In this document: positions 46,890-54,930 of the stretch, in pieces
How positions within the stretch are numbered: position 1 is the stretch's first letter
Layout of the letters: each line of letters opens with the position of its first letter
DNA from: Curtobacterium sp. 'Ferrero'
Lineage (GTDB): Bacteria; Actinomycetota; Actinomycetes; Actinomycetales; Microbacteriaceae
Assembly: GCF_002412165.1 (NCBI RefSeq)
Contig: NZ_NXIA01000001.1
Span: forward strand, 62,001 to 126,000
Reading direction: 5' to 3'
Length of the DNA: 64,000 nucleotides
Notes under the pieces: model-generated
Told to the model about the DNA's origin: nothing
The model's input: only the letters and a program-made list of their open reading frames with translations
The model's database searches: none
Translations under genes and position numbers: made by a program

Positions 46890-48077
46890 TCAGGCCACGC
46901 GCCAGACCAGCCCCTCCTGCGCGCTCGACGGGTACGCCGACGCGATCCGGAACACGGCCTCCCGCAACGTCTCGGGCGAGCACGCCAGGTTGAGCCGCGC
47001 GAACCCCCGCCCCTGCGACCCGAACCCGAGACCGGAGTTCAGCGCCACGTAGGCGTGCTCCCGCAGCGGCACGGCCGGGTCATCGCCCAGGCCGATCCCC
47101 CGGAAGTCGAGCCACGCCAGGTAGCCCGCACGCGGCCGGGTGTAGACGACGCCCGGCAGGTGCTCGGCGAGCAGCGACCCGAGCAGCCGTTCGTTCGCCA
47201 CGATGCGCGCGACGACGTCGTCGAGCCAGTCGGTCGCGAGCGTGAAGGCCGCCGTGTTCGCGTGCAGCCCGAGGATGCTCGTGCGACAGGCGACCTCCTC
47301 CCACAGCGTGTCGAGGAGCGCCGCGGTCCGGGGGTCGCCCGCCACGATGACCGAGCACTTGACGCCGGCGAGGTTCCACCCCTTGCTCGCACTCGTCACG
47401 CAGACGCTCCGCGCGCCCGCCGGTTCGGCGACCATCGCGAACGGGGTGAACTGCACGCCCGGGTGGGTGAGCGGCGCGTGGATCTCGTCGCTGATGACCA
47501 GGACGTCGTACCGTGCGGCCAGTGCGGCGAGCGCCTCGAGGTCGGCTCGGTCGTGCACCAGACCGACCGGGTTGTGCGGATTGCAGAGCAGGAACACGCC
47601 GACCCCGTCCGCGAAGGCCCGCTCGAGTCCGTCGAGGTCGAGCCGGTAGACACCCCACTGCTCGAGCAAGGGCACCTCCTCGACCTGACACCGGGCTTCT
47701 TCGACGAGCTCGAAGAACGGCGGGTAGACCGGCGGTGTGATCGCCACCCGGCCGCCGTCGGGCAGCGCGAGCCGCAGCGACTCGACGATCCCGACACTGA
47801 CGTCCGTGGCCAGGTGCACGCGCGCGGGGTCGACCTCCCACCCCCAGCGGTCCCGGGCGAACCCGGCGAACGCCGGTGCGAGCGGTCCGGGCCCGTCGAG
47901 GTAGCCGAGGTCGGACTGCTGGACCCGTTCGATCAGGGCCTGCCGGATCTCCGGCGCGACCTCGTGGTCCATCTCGGCGACGAACAGCGGCAGCACGTCG
48001 GGCGCGTACCGCGTCCACTTGATGCTCGTGCGGACCCCGCGGAGTCCGCCGACCGGGTCCTGCTCGTCGTGCGACAT
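46890..48077 (-). CDS. MalY/PatB-type aminotransferase (cystathionine beta-lyase)
   Basis: A 395-residue PLP enzyme. The Schiff-base lysine is in SVCVTSASKGWNLAGVKCS, with NPHNPVGLVHDRADLEAL as the cofactor loop and LPLFVAEMDHEVAPEIRQAL at the start. This group (PatB) cleaves cystathionine or cysteine conjugates, giving pyruvate and ammonia; some act as aminotransferases. The ATG at 48077 starts MSHDEQDPVGG; the open frame extends upstream without resemblance. Confidence 0.87.
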   Translation of the reverse strand: MSHDEQDPVGGLRGVRTSIKWTRYAPDVLPLFVAEMDHEVAPEIRQALIERVQQSDLGYLDGPGPLAPAFAGFARDRWGWEVDPARVHLATDVSVGIVESLRLALPDGGRVAITPPVYPPFFELVEEARCQVEEVPLLEQWGVYRLDLDGLERAFADGVGVFLLCNPHNPVGLVHDRADLEALAALAARYDVLVISDEIHAPLTHPGVQFTPFAMVAEPAGARSVCVTSASKGWNLAGVKCSVIVAGDPRTAALLDTLWEEVACRTSILGLHANTAAFTLATDWLDDVVARIVANERLLGSLLAEHLPGVVYTRPRAGYLAWLDFRGIGLGDDPAVPLREHAYVALNSGLGFGSQGRGFARLNLACSPETLREAVFRIASAYPSSAQEGLVWRVA

Positions 48078-48198
48078 GCATCCCAGGATGCACCGGCCGG
48101 GAGGCGCGGCGCGAGTCCCGCCGTCACATCGCGTCGCGCAGGAGGTCGCTCCGAGCACCGCCGGACCGCCAGCCCGACCGCCCCGTACTGTCGGCAGC

Positions 48199-48975
48199 AT
48201 GACCACGAACACCGCCGACAAGGCGACGACCCTCAAGCGCCTCCACGAAGCCCCGGAGATCCTCCGCGTCGTCAACGTGTGGGACGCGATCAGCGCGAAG
48301 GTCGTCAGCGACCTGCCCGACACCCGGGCGATCGCCACGGCGGGCCACTCGATCGCCGCGAGCCACGGCTACGAGGACGGCGGCATGCCCCTCGACGTCG
48401 CGCTCGCCGGTGCCGCGACCGTCGCGGCGGCCACGGACCTGCCCGTGACGGCGGACCTCGACGACGGCTACGAGGACCCGGCCGAGACCATCCGCCGCGC
48501 GATCGGCGCGGGCATCGTCGGCGCGAACGTCGAGGACCGCCTCCGCCCGTTCGACGAGGCCGTGGCGCGGGTCGCCGCGATCACCGCCGCGGCGCAGGCC
48601 GAGGGCATCGACTTCCAGCTGAACGCCCGCACCGACGCGATCGCCCGCGGCGGCGACCGACCGATGGCGGAGAGCATCGCCGACGCGATCGCCCGCGGCA
48701 AGGCGTTCCTCGACAACGGCGCGGCGCTGGTGTTCGTGCCGGGCGCGATCCAGCGGGACGTCGTCGAGCAGCTCGTGGACGGGCTCGGCCGCGGCAAGCT
48801 GTCGGTGATCGGGCTGCCCGGTGCGCTCCCCGCCGCCGAGTACGAGGCCCTCGGCGTCGCACGGATCTCCTACGGCCCGCTGACGCAGCGCGTCGCGCTG
48901 CGCGCACTGCGCGACCTGGCGACCGACCTGTACGGCGACGGCGTCGTGCCGGAGGACACCCCGGCCCTGAACTGA
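48199..48975 (+). CDS. Isocitrate lyase/PEP mutase superfamily protein
   Basis: A 258-residue TIM-barrel enzyme. NVWDAISAKV, ATAGHSIAASHGYEDG and VTADLDDGYEDPAETIRRA are family motifs; the usual metal motif D-x-D-x-G-Y reads DLDDGYED. GANVEDRLRPFDEA corresponds to the catalytic loop. The group includes methylisocitrate lyase and oxaloacetate hydrolases; exact reaction unknown. TACTGT at 48186-48191 is 7 nt before the ATG. The 48-bp-type palindrome follows 10 bp after the stop. Confidence 0.87.
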   Translation: MTTNTADKATTLKRLHEAPEILRVVNVWDAISAKVVSDLPDTRAIATAGHSIAASHGYEDGGMPLDVALAGAATVAAATDLPVTADLDDGYEDPAETIRRAIGAGIVGANVEDRLRPFDEAVARVAAITAAAQAEGIDFQLNARTDAIARGGDRPMAESIADAIARGKAFLDNGAALVFVPGAIQRDVVEQLVDGLGRGKLSVIGLPGALPAAEYEALGVARISYGPLTQRVALRALRDLATDLYGDGVVPEDTPALN

Positions 48976-48985
48976 GCCACGTCCC

Positions 48986-49027
48986 GGACGGGAGGCGCGG
49001 TGCGGGCCCGCACCGCGCCTCCCGTCC
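48986..49027. repeat. 42-bp perfect palindrome, dispersed family copy 4
   Basis: The same outer arms (GGACGGGAGGCGCGGTGC) as the other copies but the centre is GGGCCC instead of CAGCTG. It lies between two genes of the same direction, so here it would stop only rightward transcription. Confidence 0.9.
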
Positions 49028-49068
49028 GTCGCTCGGGCCGTCGTCCGCCCTGCCACTAACGTGGCGGT

Positions 49069-49677
49069 GTGCGCACCGACGTCGAGACCCTGCTGACCCC
49101 GCCGACCCCCGTGGCTGCGCGCGCGCTCGACGTGGTCCGTGGCTGGGCGACGCCGGCGCTCGCGAACCACAGCCGGCGCTCGGCGGCGTGGGCGACGCTC
49201 ATCGCCGACGCCTCGGGGATCGACCACGACCCGGAGCTCCTCTTTGTCGCCGCGATGCTGCACGACCTGGGGATGTCGGCGCCGTTCGACGCCCACGCCG
49301 TCCCGTTCGAGGACGCCGGGGGTGCGGTGGCGTCCGTGTTCGCGATCGGGGCCGGCTGGGACGCCGTCCGTGCCCGCCGTGTCGGCGAGGTGATCGAACG
49401 GCACATGTGGCTGTCCGTCGACCCCGCCGAGGACCCCGAGGGGCACCTCCTCGAGGTGGCGACCTCGCTGGACGTCTCGGGAGTCGGGTTCGAGCTCGTG
49501 CCGGACGACTCGCTCCGAGCGGTCAGCGCGGTGCTGCCCCGGCTCGACTTCTCGGCCGCCTTCGCCGCCTCCATCCACGACCAGGCCGGGCGGAAGCCGA
49601 CGAGTGCCGCTGCACGGCTGGACCGGTCCGGCAACGTCGTGGCCGGGAGCGCGCGGTGGGACGCGTTCCTGGCGTGA
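49069..49677 (+). CDS. HD domain protein
   Basis: A 202-residue HD-fold hydrolase: NHSRRSAAWATLIA gives the first histidine, AAMLHDLGMS the HD pair and ASIHD-like AAFAASIHDQ a later Asp. This layout resembles cyanamide-hydratase-like HD proteins. Substrate unknown. TAACGT at 49057-49062 is 6 nt before the GTG. Confidence 0.8.
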   Translation: MRTDVETLLTPPTPVAARALDVVRGWATPALANHSRRSAAWATLIADASGIDHDPELLFVAAMLHDLGMSAPFDAHAVPFEDAGGAVASVFAIGAGWDAVRARRVGEVIERHMWLSVDPAEDPEGHLLEVATSLDVSGVGFELVPDDSLRAVSAVLPRLDFSAAFAASIHDQAGRKPTSAAARLDRSGNVVAGSARWDAFLA

Positions 49678-49680
49678 CGC

Positions 49681-49709
49681 TGGACGTCGGGTCGATCCCC
49701 ACGTATACT
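49681..49709 (+). promoter_or_regulatory. Sigma-70-type promoter
   Basis: -35 TGGACG (49681-49686), 17-nt spacer, -10 TATACT (49704-49709): the best complete promoter seen in the window. It starts a leader of about 225 nt before the ATG at 49943. Confidence 0.6.
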
Positions 49710-49715
49710 GTTCGT

Positions 49716-49942
49716 TTGGTGCACTGCAGCGAACCCATCTGACTCGCGCACACCGAACCGTCTCGACACCGACCCACCCGGGTCGCATTCCCACGAGACC
49801 ACCGCTCGCTCCACACGGACGAGCTGCACGTCGACACACGACGTGCGCGCCCGCGGCCACCGCGTCGGCGCCCGGACCACGAAGTCCCGGCGGACGACGG
49901 AGCACGCGACGGCGCCGAACGACCAGGAAGTACCGCAACACC
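49716..49942 (+). other. Long 5' leader of the gene at 49943
   Basis: About 227 nt with no open frame of note, rich in CACACCG/CACGACC motifs. It holds CACGTCGACACACGACGTG, an inverted repeat near 49829-49847. Most genes here have no leader at all, so this one may carry regulation. Confidence 0.4.
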
Positions 49943-50230
49943 ATGACCAGCAACGAACGAATCAGCATCATCGGGACCGCCCTCGCGGCTCCCGTCACGT
50001 CCCCCGACCGCGTCGCCGAGTTCCCCGTGCGGGACGTCTGGACCGGTCGGGAGTACCTCGTCCGAATGGACGCCGACGACCTCGGCGTCTTCGTGACCAC
50101 CGGTGCGCGCATCGAGGTGCGCGGCGAAGCCGGCTGGACCATCCCCGGACGGTCCTGGCGCGGCGAGGCGAGCCGCACCCTCCTGCAGGCACAGGAGGTC
50201 ACCGCCGGCGAGCTCCTGCTCGCCGCCTGA
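49943..50230 (+). CDS. Small hypothetical protein
   Basis: A 95-residue soluble protein, MTSNERISIIGTALAAPVTS followed by beta-rich sequence (FPVRDVWTGREYLVRMDADDLGVFVTTGARIEV) and a C-terminal helix. No family recognised. It has a long leader with a sigma-70-type promoter and a terminator directly behind, so it is a single-gene unit. An unrelated frame on the opposite strand is also open across it. Confidence 0.65.
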   Translation: MTSNERISIIGTALAAPVTSPDRVAEFPVRDVWTGREYLVRMDADDLGVFVTTGARIEVRGEAGWTIPGRSWRGEASRTLLQAQEVTAGELLLAA

Positions 50231-50240
50231 GCCACATCCC

Positions 50241-50277
50241 ACGAAGCGCGTCGCCGGTCCTCGGCGGCGCGCTTCGT
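50241..50277 (+). terminator. Terminator behind the gene at 49943
   Basis: ACGAAGCGCG (50241-50250) pairs with CGCGCTTCGT (50268-50277); TCGCCG/CGGCGG extend the stem. It begins 10 nt past the stop codon. Confidence 0.85.
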
Positions 50278-50640
50278 CGTTCCGTCAGCGGCTCGGACCC
50301 CGCCCGGCGCGTCGTCCTCGGCAGCACCCACGAACCGCCGTCCACCGTCGGCGTCCACCGGGAACGCCGAACCCGCGAACATCGCGGCGTCACGGAGCCG
50401 ACGGATGAACGCCGGGTCCTCCGGTTCGAGCACGTCGTCGGGGGCGTCGCTCACCACGATCTCGCTCGCCGGGCCGATCAGGACCGTCGTCCTGGTGATC
50501 GACCCGTCGAACGCGACGGCGGGCACGGCGACGGTGTCCGTCCGGCGGTTCGCACCGAGGATCGCCGCGTAGTCGAGCACGGCGTCCGCGATGAGGTCAC
50601 CCGTCAGGATCTCGACGCCGTCGGAGCTGATGTACTTCAC
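50271..50640 (-). CDS. Hypothetical protein with lost or shifted stop codon
   Basis: The GTG at 50640 has GGAGGGAA directly upstream and begins MKYISSDGVEILTGDLIADA-like sequence; the next hundred residues (TVLIGPASEIVVSDAPDDVLEPEDPAFIRRL) look like a genuine small protein. The frame has no stop at the expected place and stays open antisense through the neighbouring genes to 48124. A shift of one or two bases near 50290 would bring in a TGA (CGCTGA). I give only the protein-like part; the true end is unclear. Confidence 0.5.
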
Positions 50641-50795
50641 GTTCCCTCCCTCGTCACCGACGGTAGGAACCGCTCCACCACGCCGCCTCGAGGTGCGCGC
50701 ATCCCGGCCAACGGGCCTCCTGCGGAACACACGGGCTCCGAGGGCTACTGTCGACTCAACGACCGCGGGACCGACGCGGAGGACAGGGAGCCGAC

Positions 50796-50993
50796 ATGCC
50801 GAACCGTCTGCAATGGGTGAAGGACGCTGAAGACCACTGGAAGGTCTCGTTCGGCGCCGATCCCCTCTGCGAGATCACCCACGGGCAGCAGTACGTCGTG
50901 TCGTCACCGGACCGGTCGATCCGCGGTGCACACTCCTCGCTCGAGAGCGCTCGCGCGCAGGTGCAGGCGTGGGTGCGGTGGAGCGGGCGGTAG
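50796..50993 (+). CDS. Small hypothetical protein
   Basis: A 65-residue protein, MPNRLQWVKDAEDHWKVSFG, ending in an amphipathic helix (SSLESARAQVQAWVRWSGR). GGGAG lies 5-6 nt before the ATG. No family recognised. Confidence 0.55.
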   Translation: MPNRLQWVKDAEDHWKVSFGADPLCEITHGQQYVVSSPDRSIRGAHSSLESARAQVQAWVRWSGR

Positions 50994-51042
50994 TCGTCCG
51001 CTCCTGGCCCGCACGGCTCCCGGAAGCGGCTCGTCGTCCGTC

Positions 51043-51519
51043 GTGACGGACCACCGCCGCACGCTCCGAGCAGCGGAACTCGTCCGTGCTGCCCGACTCG
51101 ACGTCGGAATGTCCGTGGCGGCCCTGGCCTCGGCTGCCAGCCTGCCGCTGAGGACCGTCGCCGGTTACGAGAGCGGTCGGGTCCGCCCGGGCCCGGAAGT
51201 GCTCGACCGGGTCCTCCGCGCGGCGCGGACTCGGCCGAGCATCCCACTGAGCGTCCACGCCGACGATATCCTGGCGGAAGCAGCGCGCCACCGTCTGGTG
51301 GACGTGCGGGTCTTCGGCTCTGCTGTGCGCGGCCAGGACACACCGGACAGTGACATCGATCTCCTGGTCGGGCTCGCACCCGGAGCCTCCCTGTTCGACC
51401 TGGGCGGGTTCGCCCACGTGGTCGAGGAGCTGACCAGGTTCGACGTCGACCTGCTGACGGACGACGTCGCCGACGACCCGCACTTCGCCCACATGCTCGC
51501 CGAAGCCGTGCCGTTGTGA
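51043..51519 (+). CDS. Helix-turn-helix/minimal nucleotidyltransferase fusion (MntA-like)
   Basis: A 158-residue protein. Residues 8-62 are an XRE-type helix-turn-helix (RAARLDVGMSVAALASAASLPLRTVAGYESG); residues 85-140 are a minimal nucleotidyltransferase with the full active site: FGSAVRG (91-97), D104 and D106 in DSDIDLLV and a third acidic strand RFDVDLL (D134/D136). MNT proteins act as antitoxins that AMPylate HEPN toxins (HepT). No HEPN gene adjoins, so the partner is missing, distant or not needed. The GTG lacks a clear ribosome-binding site. Confidence 0.75.
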   Translation: MTDHRRTLRAAELVRAARLDVGMSVAALASAASLPLRTVAGYESGRVRPGPEVLDRVLRAARTRPSIPLSVHADDILAEAARHRLVDVRVFGSAVRGQDTPDSDIDLLVGLAPGASLFDLGGFAHVVEELTRFDVDLLTDDVADDPHFAHMLAEAVPL

Positions 51520-51547
51520 GCAGGTGCTCCCCGCGGCCGGAGGACGC

Positions 51548-52009
51548 TCAGTACTCGCCCTTCACCACGAAGTAGGAGCCTCGGATCGTCCCGGCGAGCT
51601 TCGACCGCTGCCGGACGAACTTGAACTTGTCCGCCAGCTCGTCCGGGACCTCCATGCCGTCCGAGAGCTTGAAGCCCACGGCTCGCTTGCCACCCGGCTC
51701 GAGGGTGTACAGCACGTTGATCGACAGCCCGGACTCGTAGAACACGTAGGTCCAGCGGACGCCCTCGACCTCGAACTCGGTTGCCTCGAGCGGGATCGAC
51801 GCGATCTCGATGTCCCGCTCCCGGAGCACCCGTGCGACGTACTCCACGAGGTCCGGGACGTCGCCAGCGGATTCCGTGGTGAAGTCGAGGTCGTACTTGT
51901 TCCCGAAGTACCTGGCCTCGTTCGCTCGGAGTCCGGCGAGTGCCTCGGCCACGGGCGAGGACTCGAGTCCGACCGTGGACACGTTCACGAAGTCGACGAC
52001 GTACGACAT
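51548..52009 (-). CDS. Hypothetical protein
   Basis: A 153-residue soluble protein: MSYVVDFVNVSTVGLESSPV, a central VPDLVEYVARVLRERDIEIASIPLEATEFEVEG and a basic C-terminus (KFKFVRQRSKLAGTIRGSYFVVKGEY). No family recognised. AGGAGGGCGCC lies 6-12 nt before the ATG. G+C is lower than in neighbouring core genes. Confidence 0.65.
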   Translation of the reverse strand: MSYVVDFVNVSTVGLESSPVAEALAGLRANEARYFGNKYDLDFTTESAGDVPDLVEYVARVLRERDIEIASIPLEATEFEVEGVRWTYVFYESGLSINVLYTLEPGGKRAVGFKLSDGMEVPDELADKFKFVRQRSKLAGTIRGSYFVVKGEY

Positions 52010-52129
52010 GGCGCCCTCCTGGCGGCTCGGCGATCAGCGACAACCTAGCGCTGCTCGGACAGCGAGCGCCATCACCGAGCGGCGTCAGCAGGTCCGGGGC
52101 GCCGGCAGTTGCGGGCGCCAGCAGTCTCG

Positions 52130-52525
52130 TCAGACCAGCTTCTCGAACACCATCGTCGCCTGGATGCGGTCGCCCCCGCCGAAGCCGGTGCTGCCCGAGG
52201 ACGACGTGGTGATCGTGTGCAAGCGGTAGCCGAGCGCTGCCTGCTGGTTGATCGCCCGCTCCAGCTCGGTCAGGTTGCCCGAGCCGGTGCCGAAGAACTT
52301 CTCCTTGAGCACGACCTGCAACACGACGTAGCTCATGCCGGCCGCGGCCGAACGGGGTTGCGCCCCCGCGTTCGCCTCCGCCTGGATGCGGTCGAAGACA
52401 CCCCCGATGCCCGGTGCCGGTGCCGGTGCCGCCGCGGGTTGCACCTGCTCCGTCCACGCGTTCCCGTCCCACCACCGCATCGTGCCGGAACCGTCGTCGT
52501 ACCAACCTGGCTGCACGTTCGTCAT
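52130..52525 (-). CDS. DUF2510 plus DUF4177-like protein
   Basis: A 131-residue protein. The start carries a DUF2510 motif (QPGWYDDGSGTMRWWDGNAWTEQ), a Pro/Ala linker follows, and the C-terminal half (SYVVLQVVLKEKFFGTGSG, LTELERAINQQAALGYRLHTI) matches DUF4177, a small alpha/beta domain of unknown function. The ATG is the one that starts DUF2510. Confidence 0.75.
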   Translation of the reverse strand: MTNVQPGWYDDGSGTMRWWDGNAWTEQVQPAAAPAPAPGIGGVFDRIQAEANAGAQPRSAAAGMSYVVLQVVLKEKFFGTGSGNLTELERAINQQAALGYRLHTITTSSSGSTGFGGGDRIQATMVFEKLV

Positions 52526-52563
52526 GCGCTCATCCTGGCGGACACCGGCACCCGTCGTCAGCC

Positions 52564-52578
52564 CTCCATACTGGAGGG
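52564..52578. repeat. CCTCCA/TGGAGG inverted repeat in a promoter
   Basis: CCTCCA-TAC-TGGAGG lies directly before the GTG at 52579 and contains the CATACT hexamer (52567-52572) that is probably the -10 box. Confidence 0.5.
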
Positions 52579-52884
52579 GTGACGACACTGCGAGGCACCC
52601 TGCGATCGACCGAGACCCGGGAGGCCGAGGGCAGCGGCGACACCATCGGCGAGGCGCGAGAGGCGGCGATCGCGGCGCTCGACCTCGACGGGTTCCAGCT
52701 GCTCCAGGTCAACACCGTGACGAGCAAGGCGACGGGCGAGTCGACCGTGAAGGCGATCGCACGGTCCACAGCGCTCCGTCCGCACGAGGCCACAGGAGCG
52801 AACTACGACGCTGCGTTGGCGGCCTACCGCAACAGCGTGCCCGAGGGGTGGCAGGCCCAGAACATGCACGAGGTCGCCGAGTGA
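52579..52884 (+). CDS. Hypothetical protein
   Basis: A 101-residue protein with an alpha/beta look (TLRSTETREAEGSGDTIGEAREAAIAALD, then FQLLQVNTVTSKATGESTVKAIARST) similar in style to dodecin or DUF4177-like small domains, but no confident match. CATACT is 6 nt before the GTG. It ends 12 bp from the stop of the converging DUF3800 gene. Confidence 0.6.
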   Translation: MTTLRGTLRSTETREAEGSGDTIGEAREAAIAALDLDGFQLLQVNTVTSKATGESTVKAIARSTALRPHEATGANYDAALAAYRNSVPEGWQAQNMHEVAE

Positions 52885-52896
52885 GCGCCCACACGG

Positions 52897-53595
52897 TCAC
52901 CCGACGAACCGCTTCGCATCGAGCGTCTTGAAGTACCCCCTCTTGAGGGCTCGCTCGGCGCTGTTCTTCGGGGTCGAGAAGAAATCCCGCTCAGACTGGG
53001 ACAGCCCTCCTGCGCGGATCTTCTGTTCGAGCAGTGCGAGGGTGCAGCACAGATCCGCTGCTTGGAAGAGGCTGTAGTCAGACGGAGAGACCTTGCGCAC
53101 CTCCGCTGAACTGAGCAGCGCGTTAAACACGCTGTTCACGACGTTGGTGATCTCCTTCTGCCCGTTGTCGTAGTAGACGACGATGCGATCCCAGAGCATG
53201 AAGAAGGCGCTGTTCTCACGGATGAAGGCGCCGAGCGCACGGGACATGCTCGTCACGAGCTGGTCTGAGTCGCCGTTGTCGCGCTTCGCGAACACCCACG
53301 AACGGTGGGTGATGGTGCAGTGGCGGACAAAGTCGACCAGAACGCGGAACAGTGATCGCCGGTCCGGCATCGGCATCCACTGGTAGTCCTTCTCGCGACG
53401 GATGAGCGGCCCGGTGTGTATCGCATGGTCCTCGGGAAGCCCACGGTCGTTGAGCGACCTGTGGATCGACTCGAGGTGGCCGCCGATGTCCTCGCTCTGG
53501 TCGTGGAACACCAGGCTCAACACGTAGTAGGGAGCGTGTTTCTCGTACGGGCCGAAGTCGCCCGATTCGTCGATGAAGATACTGAGTTCGCGCAC
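52897..53595 (-). CDS. DUF3800 domain protein
   Basis: A 232-residue protein beginning RELSIFIDESGDFG, the signature of DUF3800, which is predicted to have an RNase H-like fold; the motif acids here are D9, E10 and D13, with a later D in LFQAADLCC. Members are frequent in mobile and defence-rich regions but lack a proven role. G+C and codon use are clearly lower than in neighbouring genes, a sign of transfer. The GTG has only a weak ribosome-binding site, and a 13-bp perfect hairpin sits 18 nt upstream. Confidence 0.8.
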   Translation of the reverse strand: MRELSIFIDESGDFGPYEKHAPYYVLSLVFHDQSEDIGGHLESIHRSLNDRGLPEDHAIHTGPLIRREKDYQWMPMPDRRSLFRVLVDFVRHCTITHRSWVFAKRDNGDSDQLVTSMSRALGAFIRENSAFFMLWDRIVVYYDNGQKEITNVVNSVFNALLSSAEVRKVSPSDYSLFQAADLCCTLALLEQKIRAGGLSQSERDFFSTPKNSAERALKRGYFKTLDAKRFVG

Positions 53596-53612
53596 TGGTG
53601 AGCCTGGAAAGA

Positions 53613-53641
53613 GCTGCAGGCGGGCAATGCCCGCCTGCAGC
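53613..53641 (-). promoter_or_regulatory. Perfect hairpin in the leader of the DUF3800 gene
   Basis: GCTGCAGGCGGGC and GCCCGCCTGCAGC (13 bp, 3-nt loop) lie 18-46 nt before the start codon. It could be the terminator of ychF transcription (158 nt behind its stop) or a control hairpin for DUF3800. Confidence 0.6.
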
Positions 53642-53798
53642 GTGGCGAAGGGATGTCTCCGCCGAAAGGGTGGACCAGGGCCTCACGGCCAGCCCAGTGA
53701 CATGAGTGTACCGCCTCGAGAGGCACCTCGGAACTCGCGACGACGGGACAGTGTTCGAGCCAGCGCAACCAAGGTCAGCCCGGGCGGTCCGCGGCGAC

Positions 53799-54872
53799 TC
53801 AGTTGTTGAAGCGGAACTCCACCACGTCGCCGTCCTGCATGACGTAGTCCTTGCCCTCGATCCGGGCCTTGCCGTGCGCACGGGCCTCGGCGATCGAGCC
53901 GGCCTCCATGAGGTCCTCGAACGAGATGACCTCGGCCTTGATGAAGCCCTTCTCGAAGTCGGTGTGGATGACACCGGCGGCCTGAGGCGCCTTCCACCCC
54001 TTGCCGATCGTCCACGCCCGCGACTCCTTGGGCCCCGCGGTCAGGTAGGTCTGCAGCCCGAGGGTGTCGAAGCCGATGCGCGCGAGCTGGTCGAGGCCCG
54101 ACTCGGTCTGACCGGTCGACTCGAGGAGTTCCGCGGCGTCCGCCGGGTCGAGGTCGATGAGCTCCGACTCGATCTTCGCGTCGAGGAACACGGCCTGGGC
54201 GGGGGCGACGAGCGCCGAGAGCTCGGCCTTGCGGGCCTCGTCGGTGAGCACGGCCTCGTCGACGTTGAACACGAAGATGAAGGGCTTCGCGGAGAGGAGC
54301 CCGAGCTCGCGGATGGGGTCGAGGTCGATCGAGGTCGCGGACAGCAGCGTGCCCTGCTCGAGCGCCGCCTTCGCCTCCTTCGCGGTCTCGAGCACGATCG
54401 GCTCGGCCTGCTTCAGCTTCACGGTCTTCTCGTACCGCGGCAGCGCCTTCTCGATGGTCTCGAGGTCGGCGAGGATGAGCTCGGTGTTGATCACCTCGAG
54501 ATCGTCCTTCGGCGACACCTTGTTCGCCACGTGGACGACGTCGTCGTCGGCGAAGCCACGGACCACCTGGGCGATGGCGTCGGCCTCGCGGATGTTCGCG
54601 AGGAACTTGTTGCCGAGCCCCTCACCCTCGCTGGCGCCCTTGACGATGCCGGCGATGTCGACGAACGACACCGGAGCGGGCACGGTCTTCTCCGAGTGGA
54701 ACAGCTCGGCGAGCCGGTCGAGCCGCGGGTCGGGCAGGTTCACCACGCCGACGTTCGGTTCGATCGTCGCGAACGGGTAGTTCGCCGCGAGGACCTGGTT
54801 CTTGGTCAGGGCGTTGAACAGGGTCGACTTGCCGACGTTCGGGAGACCGACGATTCCGATGGTGAGAGCCAC
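53799..54872 (-). CDS. ychF: Redox-regulated ATPase YchF
   Basis: A 357-residue Obg-family P-loop protein that prefers ATP. G1 GLPNVGKST is at 9-17, G3 DIAGIVKGASEGEGLGN, and the usual G4 position reads NVDE rather than NKxD, as is typical of YchF. A TGS/ubiquitin-like domain closes the protein (FEKGFIKAEVISFEDLMEAGS, DYVMQDGDVVEFRFNN). It binds ribosomes and participates in stress responses. TAGGCT (54881-54886) is 8 nt before the GTG. Confidence 0.96.
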   Translation of the reverse strand: MALTIGIVGLPNVGKSTLFNALTKNQVLAANYPFATIEPNVGVVNLPDPRLDRLAELFHSEKTVPAPVSFVDIAGIVKGASEGEGLGNKFLANIREADAIAQVVRGFADDDVVHVANKVSPKDDLEVINTELILADLETIEKALPRYEKTVKLKQAEPIVLETAKEAKAALEQGTLLSATSIDLDPIRELGLLSAKPFIFVFNVDEAVLTDEARKAELSALVAPAQAVFLDAKIESELIDLDPADAAELLESTGQTESGLDQLARIGFDTLGLQTYLTAGPKESRAWTIGKGWKAPQAAGVIHTDFEKGFIKAEVISFEDLMEAGSIAEARAHGKARIEGKDYVMQDGDVVEFRFNN

Positions 54873-54930
54873 GGGAGGACAGCCTACCGGGGCCACCTGC
54901 CGGAGCCGACCCGGGCCTCCAGTCCGGTCG

